Notes: generated by a model not told the origin, from the letters alone. Counted from the first letter of the stretch, positions 33,492 to 44,815 are shown. The stretch is DNA of 64,000 bases from Tolypocladium sp. Sup5 PDA-1 (GCA_000750105.3 JPHH03000002.1:434001-498000), one strand, 5' to 3'. A program made the numbers and translations.

Positions 33492-34868
33492 GCTTGCTTC
33501 TCGCCTTCGGGGTCGCCACGATATCGAGTGAAATCTACCGTAGGCCTCGCTAGACCTTCATTCCCTTGCCGCCTACGTATCCGCGCGGCCCTCTGGGTTT
33601 TATTTCGCGGCGGCACAAGGCTTGACACAAAGACAGCCGGCGCTTTCTCACCGAGGGGGTGGTGAGGTTATTCAGGGTCATCGCTGACGGGCTGTACAGC
33701 GGTGTATGCTTGCTCACAGTCTTGCTTTTACGGGCTTTCAGGGCTTCGGGTTATTTAATACGCTCAGACTCTGCTGCGGTTCCTTTCAATCACTTGTCTG
33801 CTTTGTCCACGAAAGGGTGTAGAGTGCCACCGCGACGGCCTCGATTGAAATAGCATTCAGATCAAAAGGATGACACTCGTGCCAGTCCAAGCTCTCTAGG
33901 ATTCCTTGTGATCGGGACTGGTGGCGTGGCCTGAGACTAGCGACGCCGATGAGGTGGACATCTTCGATGGTTCTGCACAGCAACACCACCACTGGCTCTG
34001 GTGATACTTTGCTTCATGGCCAGGTACGGAAGAACCATCGACAAACAGCAGGCAGCATCCCCTCGCCATCGTACGTCCCCCTTCTACACTGCTTTTTGCA
34101 GCTCTTCTGCTCTCGCAGACTAAAAACGTACCTCATCGCGCCTCGCAGGACAAAGGCGAGAGCTCGGTCGCGGAGAAAAGGGGCGCGTCAACACGGGAGG
34201 GAAGCGCCGATGATCTCTGCGTTGTCGATTGCTATGCAAGGCTCAAGATACAACAATACCAATGCCGTCAAAATTTCACCGCAAACCCTTCTCGGCTTCA
34301 GGGGTATCGATCCTTTCCTCGTCCAAATGTCCGCATGCAAATCCTCAACACCGCCCAACTCCTCGCGACGCGCCTCACAGCCCGCCTCACCAAAAATCCA
34401 AAAAGAAACACGCATACAACAAAAAGACTGCAAAAAAAGAAGCTCGCCACGCGCCCCCCTCAGGACCCAAGGATGCGTCACCCCCGAGAAGAATCTGAAT
34501 CTTGTAATCATTCCACCCGCCTCGTGATGGTAACCCGCCTCCGGCAAATTAGAACTCCAGGACCGGGAATCGAACCCATGCCCTTGGAGCCGCCGGGAGG
34601 GAAGCTTGTGGCGAGGGGCCAGCCAACTGGGCCAAATCGGCCCTTGACCTCAGTTGACTGACTTGGTGACAGTGAACAGTTCATCCTGCTATATGAAGCG
34701 TTGCCGGGGGTGATGGTCGAGTGCGCGTGACGTGATTCACTGGCAGGCGGGCCGTGGTGTTGACGGTGCTGTTCGGGTCCTGTTCAGCGCTCGTCGTTTG
34801 CTCGCTCCAGGGGCCGTACCGCAGGCCTGTGACGTCAACCTGCGCGTCCTCGACGTGAATCTCTGATT
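33492..34868. other. Intergenic, 1.4 kb, holding a tRNA-like element
   Basis: Apart from the Pol III-type element listed separately, I see only short unsupported ORFs, including a 192-residue low-complexity frame at 33949-34527 that I reject. Confidence 0.45.
34559..34644 (-). other. tRNA-like Pol III element, probably a tRNA pseudogene
   Basis: On the minus strand there is an A-box-like TGGCCCAGTTGG (34634-34623) followed by a perfect B box GGTTCGATTCC (34576-34566). The ends AGGGCCG and CGGTCCT can pair over seven positions with one G-U. However, the pairing overlaps the T-stem, the candidate anticodon loop lacks U33, and the gap between the boxes is long. So it is tRNA-derived rather than a normal tRNA, unless an intron hides a better fold. 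Confidence 0.4.
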
Positions 34869-36796
34869 TCAGAACATGGAAACTTGGAAAGCTGCCGCGT
34901 CGCGCTCCAGCTCCAGCCCCTTTTGCGTGGGCGGCCACCGCTTCTCGCTCGTCGGCAGGGGCTGGTACTGATACGACGGCGCCGCTGTCCGCCACAGCCC
35001 GCAGAGCCCTCTTCGACACATGCACCGGAAGCGATAAACCACGGCAAGTCCAGCTACCAACCCGAAGAACGCCAAAGCCAATAGCGTGGCCGGCTCTGGC
35101 ATGGTTTCCCGCGGCGGCGCGGGTAGGGGCTTGGTGACGGTTCGGACGTGCTTCGAGACAACGTTGGAGTAACCGAGTATCCTGCGCCGAGCATCCAGGG
35201 CCACGACCCGGACAAACTCGTTGGCGTTGGAGGGCACGGATATCCGCGTTTCGAAAGTCGTCTTCACCACAGTCTTGTGCTCGACAAAGGTGCCAAAGTC
35301 AGGACTCAGCCCGCTCTGCAGAACCCACTCGTCGACCTCGGTGGCGCCGTTCCAGCTCACATACACGGCCTTTTCCTTGGGGCGCATGGCGACATCCGGG
35401 ACGGTGTTGGGGCGGCCGACCCAGTTGAACTTGAAGGTGCGGTAGCTCTTGACCCAGCCCAGGTTGGCGAACCAGACGGGGCCGAGGTGCGTGTCGCAGA
35501 GGACCTCGCCGTCCAGGGAGAACTCGGTGTAGGCCGGAGTATGGCCCCAGCCGACGAGGACGTTGTCGTTCGGCAGGACCTGGACAGAGCCCTGGGACGG
35601 AGCGAGCAGCTTCTGTGGCGACACATAGGAGTGGACGAGCGCGGCCGTCATGCCCTCCAGGTCCAGCTCGATCATGAGCCCGCGGCTATGCCTGGCAGTG
35701 TCTCTGTCGCCATTGGAGCCGTTGTCGAAAAGCGTGAGCGTCGTGTTCTCGTACCAGCTCGCATGGTGGTTCCAGGTAAAGTTGGTCGCGCCCCCGTGGG
35801 AGAGATCCCCAAAGTCGTTGTTGTCACCACCGAGCTGCCAGAGCACGCGCCCGTCCTCGCGGCTGATGCAAGCAACGGCGCACATGTACCGCGAAGAGAC
35901 GAGGTAGTTGCCGTCGGCGCCCTTGTCGATGCTGTTGATGTGGAAGAAGTCGAACGCGTTGCTGGCGTCGTCGCCTTGGCCATCGCTGTCGGCCCTGCTC
36001 TCGTCCACGGGGAAGTAATCCGACGCGTGCCACTCGAAGAGCAGCTCGCCCGAGTGGAGGTCAATCTCTTGGAAGATGCTGTCGTATATCCAGCTCGTGG
36101 GCAGGCCGTCGCCAGACATGGGTGTATGGGTCTCCTGGTACATGGTGATGAGGGCGGTACCATCTTCGGTGATCCGAAACTCATGCAAGTCGCCCTTGAC
36201 GCCGCCGACAGGCGTAATCTTTTTGAACACCTCGTAGGATTCGTCCAGCTGTAATTTTGAAAGCAAGCGCGCGGTCAGCCACGCTCATATCTTCAGTTGT
36301 TCTGCCACAGGGTTGAGGAAGGCGCATGCTCTCCAGCATCGACCTGCTATGCGGCCGAAGGGCAGTATGCACTCACCATGATGTAAGCCCCCTCGCCAAA
36401 GGTGCCATTATCCGTCCCGTGCCAAAAGGTTATGTAGTTGCTGCCGTTGAACTGCTGCACCTTGACGTCCATGGCCTCGCCCCACGCCGTCTGCATCCAC
36501 ACCAGGTTCCCATCGTTGTCGACGATCACGGGCCCCGGCGTATCAACGTACACCCCCCGGGGCTCGAGGAAGACCAAGCCATCGTGGCACCGCGAGTCCC
36601 GTTGTACCAGGTTCAGCTTCGGCGACCTGCCGCCAAAGGACTGGTAGCTCTGCCGCGGGTAGGCGCCGTACAAGCCCCAGTCGTACCAGGTCGACGCCTC
36701 GAAGTAGGGCTCGCTCCTGGCTTCGGCACCGTGTTGAAGGCATGCGGTGCCTATCAGGAGGAGGAGGCCCGGCAACGCCATGCGATGTCCCGGCAT
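34869..36796 (-). CDS. Arylsulfotransferase-family (ASST-like) protein with signal peptide and C-terminal membrane anchor
   Basis: Exons are 36796-36377 and 36248-34869, giving 599 residues; the 128-bp intron is in phase 0. A signal peptide is at residues 1-27 (hydrophobic core ALPGLLLLIGTACL). The luminal or extracellular domain fits the fungal arylsulfotransferase (ASST, beta-propeller) family: FLEPRGVYVDTPGPVIVDNDG, LVWMQTAWG, HEFRITEDGTALIT, FHINSIDKGADGNYLVSSR, WQLGGDNNDF, TFTWNHHASW-type and GWGHTPAYTEFS. A single membrane segment (about 536-556) is followed by a short Cys/Arg-rich cytosolic tail. Several N-glycosylation sites (NGSN, NGTF, NFTW, NTTL) support secretion. Whether fungal members transfer sulfate is not established. 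Confidence 0.85.
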
Positions 36797-38416
36797 CTGT
36801 GCGGCTGCAGCGGCGTCTGGCGCCACCTGTGCTGCAGGCTCGTCCGCTGGTATAAGCTGTGCAGGCACAGTGTCGTATGTACGACCTTTGAAGAAGCTCG
36901 GCGGGCCTTTCAAAGCGATTATCCCAGCGATGGCACAGTTGTCAAGTCTCAAGGGGGCCCGGGGAGGTCAAGGAGGTTGGTTGTGTGCACCGAGCAGGGA
37001 AAGGCTCAAGCTTGCGGGCTCCTCAGAGAGACAAGATCGGGCAGGTGACGGCAGATGATAAGGATAAGTATGAACGGCAGACCACGAGACACATTCCCGC
37101 AACGGCTATAGCACGTAGAGGAACCAGCTCCTATTAACAAGCTCGTTCTAATCAGAGCGTTGCGCGTACTTGCGTCCACATGTCACCCTCTGGCGGCTCA
37201 TGGCTCAAGGGGATGCGTCTCCAAGGTCTTGGCAAAGTCTGGGGGCTGCGCCAGTCTCGGCATTCCAGTGGTTATTACGGATACCGAGCCATGAGATTCC
37301 GGACCAGCACGGACTTCGTAGGCAGTTGCTCGCGACCAGCAAGAGGGCGCCCGTCCAACGCGTGGGCAGATGGAGGCTCTGGAGCCGAAGCAGCCGCAGC
37401 GCCCCCGTGCGTGGTTCGGGCGCTTGAGGGGTTGAGACAGGGGTGAAGGAGTGAGGCGTACTCCGTAGCGCCAAAGGCTATCTACGAGTCGCTTGAGAAC
37501 GTGGACGCGTATGGAGAGAGCTGAGGCCCCGGCATGCGGGCGGACCAGACGCCGGTGGGCCGCATCGTCTTGGGGGCTTGCTATTAACGCCGACCACCGG
37601 ACACTCACTCACCTCAGAGCCAGATGCTCACCAGCGCGCTGAAAAAGAAATACCGAAAGAATTACATAGCACTACTCAAATCGCAGGCGGCACAGCACCG
37701 CGCCTCACGCGTCGTCTCCTGCCAAGGCCACAACCAGGCAGTCCCCGGCTTAGACACAGGCTTACGACGACAATGCCCTCGCCAGCCCGCCAGCGCCACG
37801 GCCAAGGCGGCTGGCGGCAGACGAGGGACCAGCTTCGCGACTTGGCCGGCGTCGCCATGCCAGTGCCAAGACCTCACTAAACGACGCCACAATTCGCAGC
37901 AGAGCGGGAGACCCAGCGGTCGACCCACGGGGCGCCGCGCATCAGTGCTGCCGCTGGTCGAGGCGATGAAACATGCAGCACGTTTCCGCCCACGGACGAG
38001 CGTCAACTTCTCCGTACTCGTACGGACGTGCGGACTACGGACTACAAGTACGTGCTATGCTTGACTTGACAGAGCCCACAACCCTCGGCTGTCGCATGAA
38101 CCCAGACTGCCCAAGGTATGATGCGAAATTCCAATCAACCTTGACATGCAAGACAGCAAAAGAGCGTGAATATAGGAGGAAACCCGAGGACTCATTTACT
38201 ATCTTATCATATGAACTAATGAGAAGGTCGTCTTATCTGGTCGCATGGACCCCTGCCAGATGCCTCTTAACTTAGCAATGAAACCTCCGTCTTTCTCCGT
38301 CTTTTACTCCGTACTCCGAACATTTTTCTGTTCCCCTCGGTCCACACCCCCAGGCCTTTCGTTGGGTTAACAATACGGATTACACCTGCAGAATAAGTTA
38401 TCCATTTGAATCATCT
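36797..38416. other. Intergenic, 1.6 kb, nothing coding recognised
   Basis: TACTCCGTA-type motifs at 37459-37467 and 38305-38318, and a related dense block at about 38010-38053. Otherwise only short frames without family resemblance. Confidence 0.45.
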
Positions 38417-38862
38417 CTAGCAGCTGCAGCCACATTCCGCACAAAACCTTCCACAGGCAAACAAGTTTCTCTATCCCCCAATCTTTCCAGCTGTTGCACG
38501 TATACCAGGAACCACTTCCACCACTCCTAGCAGTCCAGCACCACTCGCCATCATTACCGCAAGTCTTCCAGCAAGACCCTCTGGTGCAACCGAGTTGCGA
38601 ACCCTTTTCGCATGTCCTTTCCTCCAGAGTGTTGAGACCGGAATCTCTAGGCTGGATCGGAGTAGCTTCCGCAGCCTGGTTCTCTGCCGGAGCGGGGGCC
38701 GAGGACAGATCATCTGGCGGCATCGATGCAACCGCAAGGTCGCTGGCGTCAAACACAGCGGACATGACTCCAAGCTGTCCACACTCTGCCACGTCGTCTG
38801 ACATGGCAGCACCAAACGCAAGCCCACGTAGGCGATAACAAGGATGTTGTATATGCCTTCAT
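38417..38862 (-). pseudogene. Small secreted cysteine-rich protein, frameshifted
   Basis: The central part (38804 down to about 38480) is open: an acidic segment DVAECGQLGVM, a Pro/Ala linker, then a Cys-rich domain with CEKGSQLGC, CWKTCG, GEWCWTA and WYTC. This resembles fungal small secreted Cys-rich proteins. The ends are in other frames. The start at 38862 (MKAYTTSL) is in one frame, the following hydrophobic stretch (VIAYVG) in a second, and the end of the signal peptide (LAFGAA) in the third, implying two one-base losses at about 38838-38845 and 38818-38826. Near 38464-38480 the frame changes again before a Cys-rich end (CAECGCSC, stop 38417). Three indels in 450 bp suggest a dead gene; sequencing errors, or a 58-bp intron at the 3' end, are alternatives. 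The role of the protein is unknown. Confidence 0.6.
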
Positions 38863-39835
38863 ATTGAATGCTCTGAGGACTGTAACCTTACCAGTAATCA
38901 GCAGTTATCAAGGTAATAAGATAGATCGTTTGGGAAGACTAGAGGAAGCCAAGTTATATGTAAGACCCGAGTTCGCCGCAATCGAGTGCCGAACAGCTAC
39001 AGCTGTCTTCAGATCCGACTAGAGTGTTGAATCCCGTTAACCTTTCGATTTATTGCTACAAACATTGAATGCAGGATCTGTTGGTCCTATGATGCTCACG
39101 CCAAGGTGCGTTGGCCGTTGCTTTGGTTCGGGAACCAATGCCAACCATCATATCTCACAAAGAGTATTACTATTTTCAGAGATAAAAAAAACTCTACTTG
39201 CAGAGAAGACTTTGCTTGTCAGTGGTGGCCCCTCGTACACAAATTAGACCAGACTGTTACCCGCTACAAAGTACCATAAAGACATGGAAGCAAAGCTGAA
39301 GCTGCTGCTCACCCACTTGCGTGGTCTCCCAAATCAGACTCTATACAGCTTTGCTTGACAAGAATGGCGATTGGCCACATGCATCCCGTGCATCCCCGTC
39401 CCCTACCTCCGACTTCGCCTCCCGGTACGGAGCGCCGATAACACTTCCTGGTCCGGCGATGCATCCCCTTCTTCGCCGGAGCAACGCAACGCTCTATAAT
39501 CTATGCACGCCGGCAGCCGGCCGAGTCGGAGGCGGGCGTCGTGCATTCGCCTTTTGCATGCACGTCCCGGCTCCGGCCTTCTCCGTGGCCGCAAGTCGTC
39601 GGCACGGTTCCGTCATCAGAGGCTCGCTGCCTCTGCGTATGTCGTTTATTGCTCGTGTGCATGGCTTGCACGAACGATGCCGCGTCTCTGTCAAGTGTCG
39701 TCGACGTCGCTGATCGGGCCCCAGAGCTGGGTGTTACGGCGGCCTGCGTCCGTACACGACATAACTATCCAATCCGTCAGCCTCCTGACCAGCCACGACA
39801 TGCCTTCTCCGGCATCTCCTCCCAGGGGCAGCTCA
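38863..39835. other. Intergenic, 970 bp, nothing recognised
   Basis: Slightly AT-rich between 38863 and 39240. No ORF with family resemblance and no repeat seen. Confidence 0.45.
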
Positions 39836-41262
39836 CTAGGGAAAGTAGGCGTGCATGCTCAGGTTCCTCAAGTCCTTGCGGAACATGGCCCCGAAGACGG
39901 TAATCTCCTGCTCCGTCCACCCCAGCGCCTTGTGGAACAGCCGCATGATCATGCCGTCGACGTTGTTGAGCAGCTGGTGCTGCTCCCACATGCCCACGAG
40001 CTTGAGCCGCTTGTCCGCGGCCCACGGCGCGCACGGCAGCTTGAAGACCTCCTCCTCGACGCCCTCGAACCCGCGCTCCCGCATCCAGCCTTTCCACCGC
40101 TGCGGGTCGTCCACCGGCGTGCCAAACTTGGCGCACGCCAGGCCCACGCTGTCCCCCATCCGCTGGTAGGCGCTGTCCTTGGGCACCGTGCCGTCGTCAC
40201 ACTTTACGATCCCCGTCACGCACTGCAGCTCGAGCCAGCCGCCGGGCTTGAGGTGTCTGATGAGAGGTGTAAGTGAACATGGCCCAGGGATTGTGGGGGC
40301 GGAGACGGCAGCCGCACCTGTAGCACTGGTCGATGAGCCGCGGAAAGTCCCGGACGGAGAGGAAGAGGTCCCGTCCGAAGATGAGGTCGGCGGTGCTCTC
40401 TTTCCACGTCCAGGGCTGCTCGATGTCGTCGAGCTCAAACGAGCAGTTTGGGGGTACCCTGAATCATCATCAGCTTCATGCTGGCCCAAAGAGGCTTCGG
40501 CAAGGTTGGGGACGTCTCGACTAACCAATCCGGCTGCGTAGGGGCGATATCGACTCCCACGACCTGTCCCTCGTCAGTGGCATGCTCCCTCCCGGTGACA
40601 GCAAGTCGAGGACTGAGACTCTACCTCTGCGCTTGGATACTCGTCCGCCACGTCGACAGCCCAGATACCTGAGCCAGACATTAGCAACGGAACAAGCCAA
40701 ACGCTCATCCCGCCGTCGGGTCGTGAATCACCTGTACCGCAGCCAATATCCAGAATCCGCTGCGGGTTCTTGGTAACCGGTGCCAGGAAGCGGCGCTTGT
40801 CCATGAGGGCGTAGTACATGGAATGACACAAGTCCATGCGGTCCAGTTCGCGGTCGTCCATGGGGAAGCCATACTCTGCGAGGCAGCTCGTCAGTCCAAA
40901 CCCGGTCAGCGACGGTGCACAACCCAGCGAGGCAACCAACCTTCTTTGCCGTACACGGCATACGTCCGCTGTCCCTCGCCGACGACGCCGTACAGCACCG
41001 ACGACGTTATCGACGTCAGGGAGGTATGCGTGCTGTCCGCGTCAGCTGCCTAGCTAGGGGTCAGAATGCTGGCGAGTTGGTGAGATTCTATAAAGCCACA
41101 CAAACCTCACTGTCGTCGCTCTGCTCGCCGTTAGCTGGTTTGGAAGCACAATGGAAAGCCAAGTTGGTAGCTCGGGTCTAAGTTGGGAGGGAGACTTCAA
41201 GACCGTGATTGCATCGCCAAACTCACCTCCGGGACAACAAGATAGTCCAGCGGGTCTGCCAT
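39836..41262 (-). CDS. LaeA-like SAM-dependent methyltransferase (TAM-domain type)
   Basis: Eight exons: 41262-41227, 41177-41106, 41049-40941, 40875-40732, 40668-40625, 40563-40526, 40458-40318 and 40256-39836. They total 1005 bp, or 334 residues, with every junction in phase. Family landmarks in order: an acidic linker (EQSDDSE), the TSSVLYGVVGEGQRTYAVYG block, EYGFPMDDRELDRMD, the SAM motif ILDIGCGTGIWAVDVADEYP formed across a splice site, VVGVDIAPTQPDWVPPN, FGRDLFLSVRDFPRLIDQCY and LKPGGWLELQ. This is the layout of the large LaeA/velvet-like and metabolic methyltransferase group, many of which sit in secondary-metabolite loci. Whether this one is a regulator or acts on a metabolite cannot be told. 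The first exon (12 residues) was chosen because it gives a Met and keeps phase. Confidence 0.87.
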
Positions 41263-41818
41263 GTTCGCGGCCACTTTCTCGATTCAATTCCCACAATGCG
41301 GAACAAACTCAGAAACAACTTCAAGAATGTCTGTCCCGTCGGTGTAACACCTCGGTCCCGTGCGGCGATGGGCGCTCTCTTGTATGCCCTCTGGCAATCG
41401 ACATGCCTGATGCGGTGCATTTCGCAGAAGCTCGGCCGCTGGCGAGTTTCTCGTTTGGCAACATGAATATGCGGGTTGCCAATTCGCGGGGCGTTCGGAC
41501 CGGCCGCGGCATGGCTTGAGGGCATCAAATCAGATTATCAGATCATGAAACTGACGGGTCACGTCTACACGGCGTCCGCATGCGGGCGCTGCTGCAGGAA
41601 ATCGCCAGACAAGGGAAGTGGTCACAAGAGCGATGCGGCAGGGAACTGGCGGGACATGTGTCAACCCTGTATAGCTGAGGACTCGTGTCGTCTCATGGCT
41701 CCGTCCATCATGTTTTCTCTTGGTGAAATTGTTATATATGTAGGCTCGCAGGAGCTGGCTGCAGGTCGCAGGTCGACACCTTGCCGATTGAGCCCGTGAC
41801 AATGCATCCTAAACGAGA

Positions 41819-42240
41819 CACGTCGACAACTCGTCCACAAAGGATCGAAAGGCCCTAGCCGAGGCCAAGGCCCTTGCCGTCTCTCTCGAGTCGTACGACG
41901 TCTCCGACGGGGGCCACTCACTACTCCGGCGCGCCAACATGGTCCGCTCTACGCCCAAGGAGCCGTTCGACACGACGACGCGGTGGGCCAGAACATGAAC
42001 AGCGCGGCCGCTGTAAACCTGGCCTCGGCCTGTTCCCGTCCAGGCATCTCCAAGAGCATGTTGAGCGGCAGCCAGACATCCCCCCCAATAATACCTCCCC
42101 GCCATGGTTGAAACACTTGATTCCATCAACCCCAAAGGCATACCCGGCATCGAGCCGATGCCGTACGACATGGTTACGGCCCAGCGTCGATCCATCGGAG
42201 CACCTGCACTCCGCGCCTCTCTACGGACTTGCAAGTTGAT
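41819..42240 (+). pseudogene. Possible decayed coding segment, unidentified
   Basis: Two protein-like stretches in the same frame are separated by a stop at 41996-41998: one before it with KALAEAKALAVSLES and RSTPKEPFDTTTRWA, one from 42104 with INPKGIPGIEPMPYDMVTAQ. They look like parts of a real enzyme, but I cannot name it, and no splice sites join them cleanly. It may be a relic or exons of a gene I failed to assemble. Confidence 0.3.
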
Positions 42241-42792
42241 CCCACGTGGGGTGGGTGGGATGTGATTGAGACACAGTAGTCAGCGCGAGACTTTTTGTAT
42301 CCTTGGTCGCGGAGCTTCCAACGGCCAAGACGTCTTGCGGTGATTGTGACAAGCTCGGATGCATTATGGTGCGGGAGGAGCCGCTCCGGATCCTCGGCCG
42401 CTTACCCGACTGCAACCTAGCTTCGGTGCGTGTCGTTCTCTCGTCTAGCCGCAGCCCGGCTCCGGCGCTTAGTATAGGCTGAGCGTCGCATCACGAAGAC
42501 CCCGAACTCGCAGACGCATGGGCGAGGCACAGCCTTTCTCCCAACCCCATGTGTGGAGGTTGCTGGTTTGCAGGACAGAGCTGCAGAGCTATGCAGATGC
42601 TGGACGCGTTTGGGGGGTTCGCTCGCCGCAAAACTGCAGTCTTGTGTGACAGGTCAGTTATGAGTTGGCTTTAGAAGACTGACGTTGCGTCTAGTTTTCA
42701 CCTTGGCATGGAAGAGCGAGCCAACACGAGAGACGGCACAACCAACGGCAAACAGCGTTCTTGGGCTGCATTTGCAAAGTCCCATCACACCA

Positions 42793-43230
42793 TCATCCTT
42801 TGACGTTGCGTCCATCTTGTGCCCTGTATACCCGGACCAGCTCCAGGCCGACCTTGTCAAACAGGGCCTCCAAGTCAGATAGCGAGCGCGCCCGGCCGCC
42901 CATGGCCATCATGTCGAGTATCGGCAGCGAGGCGCGCCCTGGTGAGAAAGAAAATCTCCTCGCTAAGCATCATATGAACGCAGGGGGTTCCACTCGCTCT
43001 TCACAAGCCGGGGTCATGCGTGGCTGCGTGTAAAAGGCTTCCTGCAGACGCAGGTTTCACAGGACAAGGCAACGCAAAGATGCTCCGCCAACGGCGCGTA
43101 TGGCACTGCATGCCATGAAGATTCGCCAGCTGCTGCTCACCGCCTGGTCCTCGGCGTTTGCCAAACCAAGTCGCGGTGGGCATGTGCCAGGCTCGGGGGT
43201 AACAAGCCATGACATCTCAGTCCTTCCAAC
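42793..43230 (-). pseudogene. O-methyltransferase relic (C-terminal part)
   Basis: On the minus strand the final 146 bp (42938-42793, after a TTTCTCACCAG acceptor) encode a typical plant/fungal O-methyltransferase C-terminus: ILDMMAMGGRARSLSDLEAL and FDKVGLELVRVYRAQDG, ending at a stop. Further upstream (about 43160-43000) a frame with RRWRSIFALPCPVKPASAGS looks like the degraded region after the family's LHDW motif. No SAM-binding motif or start could be found upstream before mL50, so the gene seems cut and mutated. O-methyltransferases of this type usually modify phenolic or polyketide products. Confidence 0.5.
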
Positions 43231-43375
43231 TCAAAGAGTCAACAACTCAACCAGCCTTGGGTGGGCATCTCTCCCCATGGGGTAAACGTGGGACTTTGTT
43301 GTATTGTAACAGTACATGTACACGGCGCACGCATCCTACACTTGACCTTCTCACACGCCGACCTCGCAGCCCGCC

Positions 43376-44566
43376 TTAAATCTTCCCCGACAGCCAGTCC
43401 CTCTCCTTGTTCTTCGACAGGCCGCCGGTTCCCGTGACGGGCAGGTTGCGCTTCTTCAGCTCTTCCTCAATCACCTTCCAGCGGCCCACGGCCACCTCCT
43501 TGTCAATCGGCCCAATCTTGCGGCTGTGCACCTTGATGTTGGGCAGCTGCTGCAGGTCGTCGCGTCGGCTGAGCAGTTGCGCCAGCTTCGGCGGCTTGGG
43601 CTGCTTGGATGCGACCGTGAGGACGTGCTTGACCGTGCGGGCGGCGCCGAGCTTGGCATCGGGGATGAGGTTGCCCGTGAGTTGGTAGAGGCGTTTGCGG
43701 AGCTGTCGAGATGTCAGTATATAGTCGCTTTGCACAGGTAGAATGGCACGTACCGCAAACTTGACCTGGTCGTCCAGAACGAGGTCCTTCCACGAAGAAT
43801 CCCACGTCTTGGTCATCTCCTTGGCCTCGTCGAGTGAGATGGGTTGCCCGTGTGCCTCTGCAGCCTCTTCTGCTTCCGCCGTCAGGCTCTGCGAGACCGA
43901 TGATGCATCGCCCTTGAGCGATGCCGTGCCGTCCTGTACCTGGACCTCGACAGCCAGTACTTGATCCAAGTCGCTCCTGTCGCCTCTGCGCCACTTCTTG
44001 GTCGCCCATTGTGAGAAGGCTCCAGCTTCTTGCAGCGCAAGCACCTCGACAACGGCCCTCCTCAGGTAGACCTCAACGACTGCCTTTTCCACAACCTTGT
44101 CCGGACTGCCGAAGCCCCTAAACTCGCTCTCCTCGCCCCAGTGACCGGGCTGCTCCCACCACGACTTGATGGCGTTGATTTCCTCGAGGCCCTCAGCATC
44201 GGTCGCAGGTACATATGTCGGGTCTGCCGACTTCAATTCCTTCTCCGCGGTCGCTTCCGTCCGCTTCGGCGGCAAGGGCAGACGCGATTCCTGGACAGGC
44301 GCAGGGTAGCGCGGCCGAGACTCGAGCGCTTCTTCGGGCAGGTTTGACGAGTCCTCCGGCTCTGTCCTCTGGGTGTACGGGTCCTCGGGGCCAGGCGCTT
44401 CGCCCTTCCAGAGCTTTCCCCGAACCCATTCTGTGTTCTTGCTGCGCGCTGCGCACGTGGTCGAGACGGCGCGGGAGGCGACGAATGACGTCCTGGTCGA
44501 GGGGGCCGACGGCGCAATCGCCAATTGCAGAGACTGCAGTCCCCGCGGTCGCGGTATTCGAGGCAT
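43376..44566 (-). CDS. MRPL50: Mitochondrial large ribosomal subunit protein mL50
   Basis: Exons are 44566-43754 and 43702-43376, giving 379 residues; the 51-bp intron is in phase 0 with a TACTGAC branch site. An Arg/Ser-rich mitochondrial presequence covers about residues 1-45, then a Pro/Glu-rich linker. WWEQPGHWGEESEFRGFG, PDKVVEKAVVEVYLRRAVVEVLAL and, near the end, LRKRLYQLTGNLIPDAKLG are typical of the fungal mL50 family. It ends in DWLSGKI. The gene shares a 249-bp divergent promoter with the next gene. Confidence 0.83.
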   Translation of the reverse strand: MPRIPRPRGLQSLQLAIAPSAPSTRTSFVASRAVSTTCAARSKNTEWVRGKLWKGEAPGPEDPYTQRTEPEDSSNLPEEALESRPRYPAPVQESRLPLPPKRTEATAEKELKSADPTYVPATDAEGLEEINAIKSWWEQPGHWGEESEFRGFGSPDKVVEKAVVEVYLRRAVVEVLALQEAGAFSQWATKKWRRGDRSDLDQVLAVEVQVQDGTASLKGDASSVSQSLTAEAEEAAEAHGQPISLDEAKEMTKTWDSSWKDLVLDDQVKFAVRAILPVQSDYILTSRQLRKRLYQLTGNLIPDAKLGAARTVKHVLTVASKQPKPPKLAQLLSRRDDLQQLPNIKVHSRKIGPIDKEVAVGRWKVIEEELKKRNLPVTGTGGLSKNKERDWLSGKI

Positions 44567-44815
44567 GGCTGGATATGTGTTGTGCGCGACGGCGCTCTGG
44601 GAGTTGAAGATGGACAAACAGAGCGAGGTTCGCAACGGGCAACTTTTTTGGGCTGAGGAGCCAGGGGGCCAACCAGGTGTCGCGGGCTGGCCCCACAGCA
44701 GCCGCCAGCACCCATGCGCCTCCAACTCCAGCTGCGTGGTATTACTCGTAACTTAGCTTGCGACTCTTGACATCACTCCATCGCATCAATCCCTAACGCT
44801 TCAGACACCATCGCA

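Noticed and set aside
33040..33531. 163-residue plus-strand ORF
   Set aside because: Overlaps the minus-strand 208-residue frame; no motif on this strand.
33949..34527. 192-residue plus-strand ORF
   Set aside because: Ser/Arg/Lys-rich with no conserved block.
35148..36254. 368-residue plus-strand ORF
   Set aside because: Antisense shadow of the arylsulfotransferase-like exon; no family resemblance, and the minus-strand protein has clear motifs.
37198..38064. Overlapping ORFs of 100-146 residues on both strands
   Set aside because: Arg/Ser-rich frames without motifs in a region with no splice structure.
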